Under the pieces are notes generated by a model. That model saw only the letters and a list, made by a program, of their open reading frames with translations, ran no database searches and was not told the origin of the DNA. A stretch of DNA of 64,000 nucleotides from Gammaproteobacteria bacterium (GTDB lineage Bacteria > Pseudomonadota > Gammaproteobacteria > Enterobacterales > Alteromonadaceae). The stretch covers positions 1 to 64,000 of the forward strand of contig JAHJZX010000050.1 of the NCBI GenBank assembly GCA_018826295.1, written 5' to 3'. Below, piece by piece: positions 1 to 9,726 of the stretch (the first letter of the stretch is position 1; every line of letters begins with the position of its first letter). The position numbers were made by a program, and so were the translations under genes.

Positions 1-999
1 CAGCTTACCATTATCCACCATGCTCAGTTGCAGCTCACCGTCAGTAACAGCGGCAGTGATCTGCAGTTCAGTCGCGCCACTGTGTTTCAGGCAGTTGCTA
101 ATCGCCTCTTGCACAATACAGAGTAAATGCTGCGCTTGTTGCAAATCGTTAAGCATAATATCGGCAGGGATCTGCAGCCTGACCTTAAGCTGTTCCGGTA
201 ATAACGCCACTAAAGGCTGTATAGCGTCTAACAGCGAAACGTCAGCATACTGGCGCATAGTACTGACCGCTTCACGGACATCAGCCAATAATAATTTGGC
301 CAGTTGATGGCATTTATCCACCTGTTGTTTGGCTTCACCGTCGGTTAAATGCCCCGCTACCTGCAGCTGTATGGTTAAGGCCGTTAAATGATGCCCGACC
401 AAATCATGCAAATTGCGGGCAATACGGGTGCGCTCACTCTGGCGGGAGGCCGCCTGCAGTAGTTGCTGAGTAGCCTGCAGTTGCTGGTGTTTTTGCTCCA
501 GTTCATCCTTTGCCATCTCTGCATCACGGCTAGCGCTTTGTACCAGCACAGCAAACAGATGAAAACTGCCATACAGTAGCGCAGTGATCCACACTGTTTT
601 GCCCGTTTGCCACGCCACGATGGCATGCCAGCTAGCCACCACCAATACAACCACAAGCATTGCAGCAGCAGTGCGCATTACAAAAGGCAGCATCGCCGCC
701 CAGATAATTGTCAGGATAGCAAGAAACTCGAATTGTCCGGCAGGTAACAGCCACAGCAGCGCAAAGGCAACCAGCAGTTGCAGCGCCAACAGTGGCGGGC
801 CAAAACGACCACGCAGGGCAAAATCGCATTGCTCCCGCGTCAGCACGACAAACAAACCGCCATAAAGCAGGAATAACAGATGCACCTGCCAAAGGTTTTG
901 GCCGGCCTGGCCTTTTTGTAGCAAAAAGATGCTGATGCCATACACCATGAGCCAGGTCAGTACACCGGCCAACGTGGCGAAATCAAATTTTGTTTTCAT
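1..999 (-). CDS. Sensor histidine kinase, NarL/DesK type (3' end outside window)
   Basis: The minus strand is open from an ATG at 999 to the window edge, 333 codons. The first ~150 residues are hydrophobic and give about five or six membrane segments. A short coiled linker follows, then a HisKA_3 dimerisation box (RTRIARNLHDLVGHH) with phospho-acceptor His near residue 198. After that comes the N-box of a HATPase_c domain (QEAISNCLKHSG, around residue 300). The last ATP-lid glycine boxes lie beyond base 1. The family phosphorylates a LuxR/NarL-type response regulator, which would be expected just outside the window. The next gene to the right is divergent. The signal it senses cannot be read from the sequence. 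Confidence 0.88.
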   Translation of the reverse strand, partial: MKTKFDFATLAGVLTWLMVYGISIFLLQKGQAGQNLWQVHLLFLLYGGLFVVLTREQCDFALRGRFGPPLLALQLLVAFALLWLLPAGQFEFLAILTIIWAAMLPFVMRTAAAMLVVVLVVASWHAIVAWQTGKTVWITALLYGSFHLFAVLVQSASRDAEMAKDELEQKHQQLQATQQLLQAASRQSERTRIARNLHDLVGHHLTALTIQLQVAGHLTDGEAKQQVDKCHQLAKLLLADVREAVSTMRQYADVSLLDAIQPLVALLPEQLKVRLQIPADIMLNDLQQAQHLLCIVQEAISNCLKHSGATELQITAAVTDGELQLSMVDNGKL

Positions 1000-1128
1000 C
1001 AGCGCATTATGCGCAACAAATAAATATCCGCAATAGGCCAGAAGTCATAGTAAAAAATCCTGACTTTCGGCACCTGTGCGTAACAAGCAGTCGCAATACA
1101 CTGAGTACAACCACTTAGGAGACTGATT

Positions 1129-1896
1129 ATGTCGGCATTACACAGCATCTTGTTATACACACACATCGCACTTGGCAGCATTGCATTACTGCTTTTTTGG
1201 CTACCGGTTATCGTTAAAAAAGGTAGCAAGTTACATAACAACGCCGGGCAAGTATTTTATTACATCATGCTGCTGGTATCCGGCTCTGGCATAGTAATGA
1301 GTGGCTTAACCATCTACGATCCGCTTGCCATCTATCCTATGCCCAATTTAAGTGGCATTGAGCTGCAGCGCTTTTTGGGTTGGCGCGTTGTATTTTCACA
1401 ATTTTTATTGTTGTTAAGCCTGCTTACCTGGGTGTCCGTGCGCCATGCTATTGGCGTGCTGTTAGCCAAAGCCAATCGCAACCTGTTAAAACGCCTTAGT
1501 TTTCTTGGGCCGGTATTGCTTATGCTGCCGTTATCATTGTTTGTCGCCTGGCAAGGATACAAATTTAACCAGACATTACTAATGATTTTTGCCGGCGTGA
1601 GTTTTTATACCGCAGCAAGTATTTGTGTCTATGTATTTAAAGCAGAAATTAAACCACGGCAATGGATTATTGAACACTTCACCTCAATGGTAGGTACCGG
1701 CATTGCGGTTTACACAGCATTCTTTGCTGCGGGCGGCCGCCGCATTGTCAGCGAGTTTTTGCCAGAACAATGGATGATGCTAACATGGCTGGCAGCACCA
1801 GTAATAGGCATTGGCTCCATCATCTTGTTTAAAGGCTACTTTCAGCGCAAATACAAAGTGGAAGCCAAGCAAAACAACGCTTTACAACAAGCCTAA
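1129..1896 (+). CDS. Multi-pass membrane protein, DUF2306-like
   Basis: A 255-residue protein with about seven hydrophobic segments and a basic C-terminal tail. A TAGGAG sequence lies 6 nt before the ATG. Two features recall DUF2306-type membrane proteins: a KGSKLHNNAG stretch just before a membrane helix near residue 35, and a conserved-looking IEHFTSMVGTG helix near residue 185 with a possible buried histidine. That assignment is tentative and no biochemical role can be stated. It is divergent from the sensor kinase (130-bp gap) and followed 43 bp later by an SDR gene on the same strand. Confidence 0.75.
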   Translation: MSALHSILLYTHIALGSIALLLFWLPVIVKKGSKLHNNAGQVFYYIMLLVSGSGIVMSGLTIYDPLAIYPMPNLSGIELQRFLGWRVVFSQFLLLLSLLTWVSVRHAIGVLLAKANRNLLKRLSFLGPVLLMLPLSLFVAWQGYKFNQTLLMIFAGVSFYTAASICVYVFKAEIKPRQWIIEHFTSMVGTGIAVYTAFFAAGGRRIVSEFLPEQWMMLTWLAAPVIGIGSIILFKGYFQRKYKVEAKQNNALQQA

Positions 1897-1939
1897 TACT
1901 GCCCTAATGTTTGTGACAAAAAATAAAGTGAACCTGCTA

Positions 1940-2743
1940 ATGCAAAATGCGAAGCTTAAAGACCGTGTGATCTGGATCACCGGTGCCTCGGGTGGTATCG
2001 GTGAGGCCCTGGCCCGTGAGCTGGCGGCCGATGGCGCCAGACTGGTGTTAAGCGCCAGGCGGCAAAGTGAACTGGTACGGGTACGCAGTAGTCTGGCAAA
2101 CAGTGCCCAGCATCTGTTAGTGCCACTGGACATCACCGACAATAACGCAGTTGCCGATGCCGTTGACACTATTCAGCAACAGATCGGTGGCCTCGACTGG
2201 CTAATTAACAATGCCGGTATCAGCCAGCGCGCCCTTATCATCGATACCACGCAAGACACAGATCGCAAACTGTTTGAAGTCGATTATTTTGCCCAGGTTA
2301 ATTTAACCCGCCAGGCGTTGCCGCTACTGCTGGCCGACGGCGGTGGCAAAGTTGTGTTTGTATCTTCTGTTGCCGGCTTGGTTGGCACCCAGTATCGCGG
2401 CAGTTACTCTGCCGCTAAAGCCGCACTGCATTTATGGGCTAACAGCTTACGTGCAGAATTTTTTCAGCAGCGCTTGAGTGTTGCAACGATATTCCCGGGT
2501 TTTGTTAAAACCGACGTATCGCGCAACGCATTAACCGGCAATGGCAGCGCGCTGGGAACTATGGACGACGCCCAGGCTAACGCCATGAGCGCTGAAGACT
2601 TTGCTGAACAAGCCGTAAAAGCCCTGCTAAAAGGTAAAAGCTATATAGTTATCGGCGGCTTAAAAGAGCGTTTAGCCGCGCTGGTATCGCGCTTATCGCC
2701 TGAGCTTCTGTATAAAATGATCCGTAACAGCAAAGTGCGCTAG
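1940..2743 (+). CDS. Short-chain dehydrogenase/reductase (SDR family)
   Basis: Predicted NAD(P)-dependent oxidoreductase of 267 residues with a Rossmann fold. The cofactor motif TGASGGIG lies near residue 14, NNAG near residue 91, a catalytic Ser in the VSSVAG strand, and the YSAAK (YxxxK) catalytic pair near residue 157. The PGFVKTD segment after the active site is typical of classical SDRs. I chose the ATG at 1940 because the protein then begins just ahead of the Rossmann fold; extending the frame back to 1811 would overlap the preceding gene and add unrelated sequence. The C-terminal basic segment resembles DHRS7-like members. The substrate is unknown. Confidence 0.88.
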   Translation: MQNAKLKDRVIWITGASGGIGEALARELAADGARLVLSARRQSELVRVRSSLANSAQHLLVPLDITDNNAVADAVDTIQQQIGGLDWLINNAGISQRALIIDTTQDTDRKLFEVDYFAQVNLTRQALPLLLADGGGKVVFVSSVAGLVGTQYRGSYSAAKAALHLWANSLRAEFFQQRLSVATIFPGFVKTDVSRNALTGNGSALGTMDDAQANAMSAEDFAEQAVKALLKGKSYIVIGGLKERLAALVSRLSPELLYKMIRNSKVR

Positions 2744-2818
2744 ACATAAAGTTATGGTACTGACAAGATTGTTAATCTAAACTGATTAACATCTGTTCAG
2801 CTACAGGGATCAGCTGCA

Positions 2819-3655
2819 ATGGCCTACATTCGTACCTTGCTGTTAATAATGGCCGCTTCCATCTTACCTGCTACCACAGCAGCACAGTCACGTCAGGAAC
2901 AGTTCCCACCGTTACGTCTGCTTACCGAACATAGCCCGCCGGGTATGTACCTGGACGAACAAGGCAAAGTTGCCGGCGTTACTGTAGACCTGATACGCAT
3001 TTTACAGCGCAGGTTAAATGAAGTGGGCGAAATTGAATTGTTACCCTGGGCCAGAGCCTTCGAGCTGGCCCGCAGCCAAGCTAATATTGCCCTGTTTGAA
3101 ACGGCCCGCAGCAAAGACAGAGAAAATCTGTTTAAATGGGTTGGCCCGCTGAAGCTTATCCAAACCGCGCTGTATGGCCATAGCAGCCGCTTCGCACCGG
3201 ACGTGAAATCAGCAAAACTAAACCCACGTTTGATCGCATGTGACTACGTTAATTCGCAAAATATCAGTTTCTTAAAAAGTACTGGCTTTGACGACACTCG
3301 CAATCTGATCCTAACCAGCAAACATGGCGAATGCTTCAATCTGTTTACCGCAGGTAAAGTCGATTTAATTATTCTCAATGATGCCGCTGCAGCAAAAGTA
3401 GAAGCCAACTTGCTGGCAGCCGGTAACAGCGGCTTGTTTCGCGTTAATACCTTGCAGGAAACCGAGCTATACCTGGCGTTTTCACGCGATGTCAGTGATG
3501 ACAGAATAGCCGCCTGGCAACAGGCGCTGGAGCAAAGTTACCGCGACGGTACCATGCGGCAATTATATCAAAGCGTTTATTCTGAAGCCGCTATTACACG
3601 GCTGGAGGCTATGGCCGCAACCGACCAGCCAAAACTACAACGCCTGATAAATTAA
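2819..3655 (+). CDS. Periplasmic solute-binding-like protein (SBP_bac_3 family)
   Basis: A 278-residue secreted protein. The first ~22 residues form a signal peptide ending around TTAAQS. The mature part shows the two-lobe PBPb pattern: a lobe-1 start LRLLTEHSPPGMYLDEQGKV, then VTVDLIRILQRRL, and a C-terminal lobe with GKVDLIILND and a TELYLAFSRD strand. In many Alteromonadales these free-standing proteins occur without an ABC permease, as is the case here, and their ligand is unknown. The 3' end overlaps the convergent TauE/SafE gene by 21 bp. Confidence 0.82.
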   Translation: MAYIRTLLLIMAASILPATTAAQSRQEQFPPLRLLTEHSPPGMYLDEQGKVAGVTVDLIRILQRRLNEVGEIELLPWARAFELARSQANIALFETARSKDRENLFKWVGPLKLIQTALYGHSSRFAPDVKSAKLNPRLIACDYVNSQNISFLKSTGFDDTRNLILTSKHGECFNLFTAGKVDLIILNDAAAAKVEANLLAAGNSGLFRVNTLQETELYLAFSRDVSDDRIAAWQQALEQSYRDGTMRQLYQSVYSEAAITRLEAMAATDQPKLQRLIN

Positions 3656-4375
3656 ACGGCCCCCCAGCAGCAACATACTGATACTAATCAGGTGATAAAA
3701 AGCTGTTTCACTGAATTTATGTTGTTGCACTATGCCAAGCTTTACCCCCAGCCAAACCAGCGGCAAGCTGAGTAACGCATAGCCAAATAAGGCCATATTA
3801 AGTTGCCCCAGCATTAAATAGGGTGGCAATTTCAGCAGATTAACCACGGCAAAAAACACCACCGCCGTGGCCAGATACTGCGACTTCGCTAAACCTTGCG
3901 GCAATAAATACATATTCAGCGGCGGCCCGCCGGCATGGGCAACGAAGCTGGTAAAGCCGCTTAGTGCGCCAAGCACACGGCCAGCCCAAGCCGAGGTTAG
4001 CCTTGACTGATTAACCAACTTTAGCAGCATATTCAGCGCAAATAGCAGCGTAATTATACCTAGCAACAAGCGTAACCGGGTTTCATCCAACCAGCCAAAG
4101 CTGATGTACCCCAGCACTATACCCAGCACAGCAGCCGGCAGTAACAGTGTTAAATGCGCCCTACTGTGCTGCCCCCACCACTGACGCAGGCTAAGTACAT
4201 CGGCAATGATTAAAATCGGCAATAACAACGCCGCCGCCAACGCCGGACTTATCACCAGCGACATTAACGGCACGGTAATACCGCCAATAGCACCGGCAAA
4301 ACCGGATTTGGAAATGCCGGTCAATAGCACAGCCATAGCAATAACCAGCAGGGTTAATATATCGATATCAGGCAC
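3635..4375 (-). CDS. TauE/SafE family sulfite/organic-anion exporter (TSUP)
   Basis: Eight or so hydrophobic helices in 246 residues with the TSUP-family start (ILTLLVIAMAVLLTGISKSGFAGAIGG) and a repeated second half that includes GFTSFVAHAGGPPLNMYLLPQG. The family exports sulfite, sulfoacetate or related anions across the inner membrane; the substrate cannot be assigned here. The start is a GTG, with AAGG 7 nt upstream. Its stop lies inside the convergent solute-binding gene, an unusual but clean tail-to-tail overlap. Confidence 0.88.
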   Translation of the reverse strand: MPDIDILTLLVIAMAVLLTGISKSGFAGAIGGITVPLMSLVISPALAAALLLPILIIADVLSLRQWWGQHSRAHLTLLLPAAVLGIVLGYISFGWLDETRLRLLLGIITLLFALNMLLKLVNQSRLTSAWAGRVLGALSGFTSFVAHAGGPPLNMYLLPQGLAKSQYLATAVVFFAVVNLLKLPPYLMLGQLNMALFGYALLSLPLVWLGVKLGIVQQHKFSETAFYHLISISMLLLGGRLIYQAL

Positions 4376-4512
4376 AAGTAAGCCTTGTTTTAGTATGTGT
4401 TTTCAATTAAAAACACATTCTGCAAATAACGGGGATGTCTGATTAAGCCTTAAAACCAAGCTATCGTTACATAGATTTATTCCCGATTACAGCGTTTATG
4501 AATAGGAAGAAT

Positions 4513-5334
4513 ATGTCGTTGCTGAAAAACATAGTTGCTGTATCAACACTGTCATTGTTTATTGTGTCTTGTGGTAAGCCTCCCTCTTTCACCGCTGATT
4601 TTTTTTCCGATAAACTCAGCGATGGCAGTGAAGGGCCGCAGCTAACTGTTATCCCGGCAGGGGCAGGCATTGCCGGTGAAGAATATACTACTTCAATCGG
4701 TTATCTTGGTCCGCAACGCGCTATAAAAAACAGCACTGCTTTTGCCATAACCCGCGCTGAAGTTACGTTTGCGCAATACGATAAGTTTGCTAACGCCACT
4801 AATCGTGCCTTACCGGACGACAGAGGCTGGGGCCGGGGCGATATGCCCGTGATTAATGTCAGTTGGATGGACGCTACAGCCTATGCTAAATGGTTAACAG
4901 AACAAACTAACCAGTATTACCGTTTGCCCTCTGAAACAGAATGGGAATATGCCGCCAGAGCAGGCACAAAAACAGTGTATTGGTGGGGCGATGAATACAT
5001 TCAGAGTAAAGAGCACTGTGATCGGGATATTGGCAATTGCACAACCGGCACTGAAGCAGCGCAACCGTGGATATCTGGCCGCTATGACGCAAACCCATAT
5101 GGCTTGTATGACGTAACCTCTAACGTGGCAGAGTGGGTACTGGATTGCGATGATGAAAACCGTCGTTCAAATGACACAACGCCAGTAAATACCGGTGATT
5201 GTGAATACCGCATTGTCAAAGGCGGCAGTTACTCAGACCGGGCACACAACATTCGATTGTCAGCTCGGAGCGCTTTATTTATTGACACTAAATACCCATC
5301 AGTTGGCTTCAGGTTGGTAAGGGAAATACACTGA
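4513..5334 (+). CDS. Lipoprotein with formylglycine-generating-enzyme (SUMF1) domain
   Basis: The ATG at 4513 is preceded by AGGA with 5-nt spacing, so I prefer it to the ATG at 4498. A signal peptide ends in the lipobox IVSC (Cys20), so the protein should be lipid-anchored. The rest is one FGE-sulfatase domain: ITRAEVTFAQYDKF, PVINVSWMDATAYAKWL, YRLPSETEWEYAARAG, YGLYDVTSNVAEWV, RIVKGGSYSD, VGFRLVRE. These are the hallmark blocks of SUMF1-fold proteins, which are often structural or regulatory rather than true sulfatase activators. The next gene overlaps its stop by one base. Confidence 0.87.
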   Translation: MSLLKNIVAVSTLSLFIVSCGKPPSFTADFFSDKLSDGSEGPQLTVIPAGAGIAGEEYTTSIGYLGPQRAIKNSTAFAITRAEVTFAQYDKFANATNRALPDDRGWGRGDMPVINVSWMDATAYAKWLTEQTNQYYRLPSETEWEYAARAGTKTVYWWGDEYIQSKEHCDRDIGNCTTGTEAAQPWISGRYDANPYGLYDVTSNVAEWVLDCDDENRRSNDTTPVNTGDCEYRIVKGGSYSDRAHNIRLSARSALFIDTKYPSVGFRLVREIH

Positions 5335-5633
5335 TGAGAATGTTGCAATGCCCTGTCTGCAAACACCAAGTGAGTTTAAAACAGGCTGCATCAACTAAAA
5401 AAGTTAACGGCATTTTTATGCTGCAGTGCGCTCATTGCAAACAATGGAGCCATGAAAACCACAAAGCAGCCGTAGTAAAAAACCTTGGTTTAACGCTATT
5501 GATTACCGGCTCAGTGATCGGCTATTTTCAGCTTGGTGGCATTATCACTGGTCCGTTGATCGCAGTTATCGGCGGTGTAATTGCGGTTGCTACGCTACTT
5601 GGTGTCCCTCGGGCGATTTATTCCGGCACTTAG
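5334..5633 (+). CDS. Small zinc-ribbon membrane protein
   Basis: A 99-residue protein. Two CxxC knuckles (CPVCKHQ near residue 6 and CAHCKQW near residue 32) make a treble-clef-like zinc ribbon, followed by two hydrophobic helices (about residues 52-70 and 72-92). Its ATG shares one base with the stop of the SUMF1-domain lipoprotein, so the two are probably translationally coupled. This suggests a joint role, perhaps at the inner membrane; the function is not known. Confidence 0.75.
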   Translation: MRMLQCPVCKHQVSLKQAASTKKVNGIFMLQCAHCKQWSHENHKAAVVKNLGLTLLITGSVIGYFQLGGIITGPLIAVIGGVIAVATLLGVPRAIYSGT

Positions 5634-5689
5634 CCGCACTGGTGTCCAGGGGTTCGCCGCGGCACTGCTATAAAAGTATTACGTTAGAG

Positions 5690-6172
5690 TTATTCATACA
5701 CCACATTAAGCTGTGGAACATACCGCGAAAGGTACTCAGCCACAGCCTGGTATTCATCAATTGCAAATTGCCACTCGTCGCCATTGTTCCAAGCCAGTTG
5801 AATAAATGCGACACCGCGGTCGGGGTCTTTGCCCAGCACCAGTTTATTTACATTAGCCGGTAACACCTCACCGGCAATATACAGCCGGTCATTCTGTACT
5901 GACAAATTTGCTAGCATACTATCATTTAGCTCTGCATCTTTTGCCGCTGTTGGTCTTTGGGTCACGTAAGTTACAAACATCGAAATGCCGGAAACCAATA
6001 AAATAAGCAGGTAACTTCGGTCACTGCTTAAGCCTGCAATCAAACAGAAAGAGCTCCATATTATCAAAGAAAGTACGGCGGTTGTCTTTCGAACCCGCGA
6101 CAAACGCTGCCAGCCAGCACGAAAAGTTAATCTGTAATGCTGGTTGAAACGAAATATATTACTTTTTTTCAT
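5690..6172 (-). CDS. Two-helix membrane protein of unknown function
   Basis: A 160-residue protein: a basic N-terminus, a hairpin of two hydrophobic helices (about residues 30-68), then a soluble tail with a beta-rich PH-like look (VQNDRLYIAGEV, FIQLAWNNGDEWQFAIDEY). I start at the ATG at 6172, which has GGAG upstream at a rather long 12-nt spacing; an in-frame TTG at 6193 is the alternative. The arrangement resembles small bacterial proteins with a membrane hairpin plus a PH-like domain, but I do not recognise the family. Confidence 0.6.
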   Translation of the reverse strand: MKKSNIFRFNQHYRLTFRAGWQRLSRVRKTTAVLSLIIWSSFCLIAGLSSDRSYLLILLVSGISMFVTYVTQRPTAAKDAELNDSMLANLSVQNDRLYIAGEVLPANVNKLVLGKDPDRGVAFIQLAWNNGDEWQFAIDEYQAVAEYLSRYVPQLNVVYE

Positions 6173-6266
6173 AGTACTGGCACGCTCCGGCAATCTAAAC
6201 AGCTAATCTTGGGCAAAGCCGACAATCTAATTTTCGTTAAAAATGGATAACACTTCCGCTGAAAAT

Positions 6267-7136
6267 TTAATTTGTTTTATCGTAAAAATTTTCTTTAATT
6301 ATCTTATGCTCACCCTGCAAATCGTTCCACTTTACAGACAAGGTCTTCTCACAATTATCGTCAACATCAAGTAGAACTTCTAAAGTATTTAAATCGTCAT
6401 CTTTAATTTGCCAACTCAACATGCTTTCCTTTTGCACAGGAGAACCGATAAGGCTATACAGGTTTTCACGACGATAATTAAATTTTCGAAATTCATTTAA
6501 TAGTTGCGACACCTCTTTTGGAATCGCCGATGCATACCTTGCTTCATCACTGTATTTGCCGTTTCTAAAATATTGAAATAGTTGTCCAGTCCGTTCACTG
6601 TATTGGCAACTATTAACTGGCTGGCCGTTTCCAACTTTGGCTGAAGATGGTATCTGGTTACCTTGAAATACAGAGACTAATCCTTCACCTTTCTTAGTCA
6701 CCAAATCAATATGCGAAATACAACCAGCATATTTACTTATGGAGTAAAGCGTTTCATCGTCGCTAACTTTAAACGACCTTAAACTAAAGGTATCTGAGAT
6801 TTCTGGAGAGGATGGAAATACCGATTTAACCTGTCTATCACTTGCATCTATTGGCAAGGTGCGTGCTTTGGTAAGAAACTCTTTGAACTTTGGAGATAAA
6901 TCCTTGGGGATCTCATCAATCTCAATCCGCTCATTTCGATTTTCGGAATAGTAAAAATGACTAACCAAATAAGCATTAGTCGCACATTCAACACCATTCG
7001 ATGTTGGCAATGAGTTTCCAAACCACCAAGCGCCGCCACCAAACACAACTGCAATAATACCGATAAAATACTTATATAGCGTTTTCAATTGACGCACGAT
7101 CCTTGTAAGCAGAAGATGATTAACATGAAATAACAA
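6267..7136 (-). CDS. Membrane-anchored protein of unknown function
   Basis: Up to 289 residues. One N-terminal hydrophobic helix (YFIGIIAVVFGGGAWWFG) anchors a large soluble domain, probably periplasmic, with four cysteines that could form disulfides. There is no ATG near the 5' end: the longest frame opens with TTG at 7136, and GTG at 7097 or TTG at 7088 are plausible alternatives because AAGGATC lies just upstream of them. The gene is visibly more AT-rich than the flanking genes, which may mean recent acquisition. No family recognised. Confidence 0.6.
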   Translation of the reverse strand: MLFHVNHLLLTRIVRQLKTLYKYFIGIIAVVFGGGAWWFGNSLPTSNGVECATNAYLVSHFYYSENRNERIEIDEIPKDLSPKFKEFLTKARTLPIDASDRQVKSVFPSSPEISDTFSLRSFKVSDDETLYSISKYAGCISHIDLVTKKGEGLVSVFQGNQIPSSAKVGNGQPVNSCQYSERTGQLFQYFRNGKYSDEARYASAIPKEVSQLLNEFRKFNYRRENLYSLIGSPVQKESMLSWQIKDDDLNTLEVLLDVDDNCEKTLSVKWNDLQGEHKIIKENFYDKTN

Positions 7137-7245
7137 GGTGCAAACCTGTTAACAAAACAACATCGCATTATGCACATGACGCTGCAAAAGACAATGGAGA
7201 AACAGCAGGAAGTGTTTGCTAATTCTTTTAATGGCAAGATACATC

Positions 7246-7270
7246 AAAGGCGCCTTAGGCGCCTTTGTTT
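7246..7270. terminator. Hairpin terminator between unknown gene and rluB
   Basis: A perfect 9-bp stem AAAGGCGCC / GGCGCCTTT with a TTA loop, followed by TTTGTTT on the plus strand. It lies just beyond the stop of rluB (7278), so it probably ends the rluB/scpB/scpA transcript, although the T-rich side is better on the opposite strand. Confidence 0.55.
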
Positions 7271-7277
7271 ATGCATA

Positions 7278-8291
7278 TTAACTTCTGCCTTCGCGGCTGG
7301 GCTTTTTACCGGTGGGTTGGCGTTGTGGCCCCTTGCCTTTCGGTGCGGCCGGGCCGCGGCGTCCTGCCGGCTTAGCGCCATCTGGCTTGGCTGGCCGGGC
7401 GGCGGTGGGCTTGCGCTCTTTTGGCGCACGCTCAGGCGTTTTGGCGGCGATATCGTGCTTGCGCACTGCCCGCTTCATGCTGGCCATACGGCGGCGACGC
7501 TCGTCTCTGTCTTCCGGTTTTACTAAAGTAGCCACTTCCGGCGCTAAACTGACTAACTTGCGCAGATAGTTGACTTCATCCAGCGGGTATTCGGCATAGC
7601 CACCGGCCGGCAAGTGTTTTGGTAGCAGTAAATCACCGTAGCGAACCCGAATAAGCCGGCTGACCACAGCGCCTTGTGATTCCCACATGCGGCGTACTTC
7701 GCGGTTGCGGCCTTCGGTAAGTACCACATGGAACCAGCGGTTAATACCCTCGCCCGGCAGCGCTTTAATTTTTTTGAAGTTGGCTTTGCCGTCTTCCAGC
7801 TCGACACCGGTACGCAGCCGCTGGATCATCGCATCGTTGATCTCGCCAAATACCCGTACCGCGTATTCACGCTCGACTTCAAATTTAGGGTGCATCAGGC
7901 GGTTTGCCAGCTCACCGTCTGTGGTAAACAGTAATAAACCTGAGGTGTTAATATCCAGCCGGCCGATGGCTATCCAGCGTGCGCCTTTAATGGTCGGCAG
8001 GCGCGAGAATACTGTTGGCCGGCCTTCTGGATCGGTACGCGAACATATCTCACCTTCGGGCTTATGGTACGCCAGTACCCGGCAAATTTGTTGCTCTTCA
8101 CTGGCAATTTGCACCGGGTGGCCATCTACCCGCACCTGCTGATTAGGGCTGATACGATCGCCCAGTGTCGCCGGCTTGCCGTCTACGGTAACCCGGCCAC
8201 CGCTTATCCAGTCTTCCATTTCCCGGCGCGAGCCTAAACCGGCGCGGGCGAGTACTTTTTGTAGCTTTTCATTACCTGCTTTATCACTCAT
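7278..8291 (-). CDS. rluB: 23S rRNA pseudouridine(2605) synthase RluB
   Basis: Isomerises a uridine in helix 93 of 23S rRNA (U2605 in E. coli). Order: S4 RNA-binding domain (residues ~8-55), then the RsuA-type synthase core with the catalytic motif [14 protein letters not shown] (Asp near residue 112) and the [10 protein letters not shown] block. A long Arg/Lys/Pro/Ala-rich tail of about 80 residues follows, which is common in RluB orthologues. Its ATG shares one base with the stop of scpB (TAATG). The order scpA-scpB-rluB is conserved in many gammaproteobacteria. Confidence 0.95.
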   Translation of the reverse strand: MSDKAGNEKLQKVLARAGLGSRREMEDWISGGRVTVDGKPATLGDRISPNQQVRVDGHPVQIASEEQQICRVLAYHKPEGEICSRTDPEGRPTVFSRLPTIKGARWIAIGRLDINTSGLLLFTTDGELANRLMHPKFEVEREYAVRVFGEINDAMIQRLRTGVELEDGKANFKKIKALPGEGINRWFHVVLTEGRNREVRRMWESQGAVVSRLIRVRYGDLLLPKHLPAGGYAEYPLDEVNYLRKLVSLAPEVATLVKPEDRDERRRRMASMKRAVRKHDIAAKTPERAPKERKPTAARPAKPDGAKPAGRRGPAAPKGKGPQRQPTGKKPSREGRS

Positions 8292-8875
8292 TAGTGCAAT
8301 TCTCCTGTCGTCACGACGGTGTCAGCCAGATCCAGGCTAATGGCCTGAAATTCCGGCAAGGGGGGTAACTGGTTTAAGTGTTTTAAACCAAAATAATCTA
8401 AAAACTCTTTTGTTGTCGCATATAAACCGGGCCGGCCCGGCACTTCTTTATGGCCAACCACCTTCACCCAGTTGCGATCAACTAAGGTGCGCATAATCTG
8501 GCTGCTAACCGACACGCCGCGAATATCTTCAATCTCGCCGCGGGTGATCGGTTGGCGGTACGCTATCAGCGCCAGGGTTTCAAGCACAGCGCGTGAATAA
8601 CGCGGCGAGCGCTCCGGCCACAGTCTGGCCAGATAATCACTTAACTCCGGCTTGGTAATAAAACGATAACCCGATGCCGTTTCCGCCAAACTAATACCCC
8701 GGCCAGCGTAGTCCTGCATCAGCCGGCCCAAGGTATCGTTTAAGCGTTTTTTACTGACATTTAAGCCGTCCAGCACGCTGCTTTGTAAGTCATCACAGCT
8801 TAGTGGCTTATCGGCGGCGAAAATGGCCGCTTCTACCAGCTGCATTAACTGCACGTCATTTATCTTGCCCGCCAT
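8291..8875 (-). CDS. scpB: Segregation and condensation protein B
   Basis: ScpB is the winged-helix dimeric subunit that joins ScpA and the SMC ATPase in chromosome condensation. The 194-residue protein contains the characteristic second winged helix: [32 protein letters not shown], followed by [23 protein letters not shown] and FLDYFGL. Stop and start codons overlap those of rluB and scpA (TAATG on both sides), so the three genes are translationally coupled. Confidence 0.95.
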   Translation of the reverse strand: MAGKINDVQLMQLVEAAIFAADKPLSCDDLQSSVLDGLNVSKKRLNDTLGRLMQDYAGRGISLAETASGYRFITKPELSDYLARLWPERSPRYSRAVLETLALIAYRQPITRGEIEDIRGVSVSSQIMRTLVDRNWVKVVGHKEVPGRPGLYATTKEFLDYFGLKHLNQLPPLPEFQAISLDLADTVVTTGELH

Positions 8876-9711
8876 TATGCCTCAGCGTCCTTTAATTTGA
8901 CATGAATTTGGCCATAGGCCTCAACCTGAATTATCTCAACCAGCTTTTCTTTGGTCAGCTCTAACATGGCTAAAAATGTCACCACCACACCTTCGCGGCC
9001 TTCGCTTAGCTCAAAACAGGCTGAAAACGCCAGATAGCCATCATGGGCACTGAGCAAATCTAAAATACGGCTCATGCGCTCACGGGTCGATAAATGCTCG
9101 CGTTTAATATGGTGGTGCTGAAAATCCTTTGCTCTTTTGACAATATCCTTCAGCGCCAGCGTCAGCTCGGCTAAATCAACATCCGGTAATATCAGCAGCG
9201 GGGCAAAATTATCAGCCAACCCGGCGCGGGCATTAAAATGATCGCGTTCATCGCGTGGCAGGCTGTCCAGCTCAGTGGCGGCTTGTTTAAATACTTCATA
9301 TTCCTGCAGCCGGCGGATAAGTTCGGCGCGCGGATCGGCCTCTTCGTCTTCGGCCTGGTTATGGCGGGGCAATAATAAGCGCGATTTAATCTCGGCCAGC
9401 ATCGCCGCCATCACTAAATACTCGGCCGCCAGTTCAAAATTCAGCCCCTGCATCAGCTCAATATATTCCATATATTGCAGGGTTATTTCGTTTACCGGCA
9501 AATCGACAATATCAAACTTATGTTTGCGGATTAAATACAGTAAAAAATCCAGCGGGCCTTCAAAAGCATCAAGCAGAATTTCCAGCGCATCGGGCGGAAT
9601 ATACAAATCTTCCGGCCGCTCCAGCACCGCTTCGCCGCGCACAAAGGCCAGCGGCAGCGGTTGCTGTATGGTTAGGCTATCAGGCAGGCTGTCCGCCAGA
9701 GTATCGCTCAA
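8875..9711 (-). CDS. scpA: Segregation and condensation protein A
   Basis: ScpA is the kleisin bridging the SMC heads. The N-terminal block ALEILLDAFEGPLDFLLYLIRKHKFDIVDLPVNEITLQYMEYI is diagnostic, followed by AAEYLVMAAMLAEIKSRLLLP and the C-terminal winged-helix segment VTFLAMLELTKEKLVEIIQVEAYGQI. The start is a TTG at 9711 with AAGG upstream. It follows yciO closely (16 bp), so this is probably one operon running rnm-yciO-scpA-scpB-rluB. Confidence 0.95.
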   Translation of the reverse strand: MSDTLADSLPDSLTIQQPLPLAFVRGEAVLERPEDLYIPPDALEILLDAFEGPLDFLLYLIRKHKFDIVDLPVNEITLQYMEYIELMQGLNFELAAEYLVMAAMLAEIKSRLLLPRHNQAEDEEADPRAELIRRLQEYEVFKQAATELDSLPRDERDHFNARAGLADNFAPLLILPDVDLAELTLALKDIVKRAKDFQHHHIKREHLSTRERMSRILDLLSAHDGYLAFSACFELSEGREGVVVTFLAMLELTKEKLVEIIQVEAYGQIHVKLKDAEA

Positions 9712-9726
9712 GCTAGTGTGGCCTTG

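Noticed and set aside
1811-1939. Longer N-terminus of the SDR enzyme
   Set aside because: Lies within the preceding membrane protein gene and is not SDR-like.
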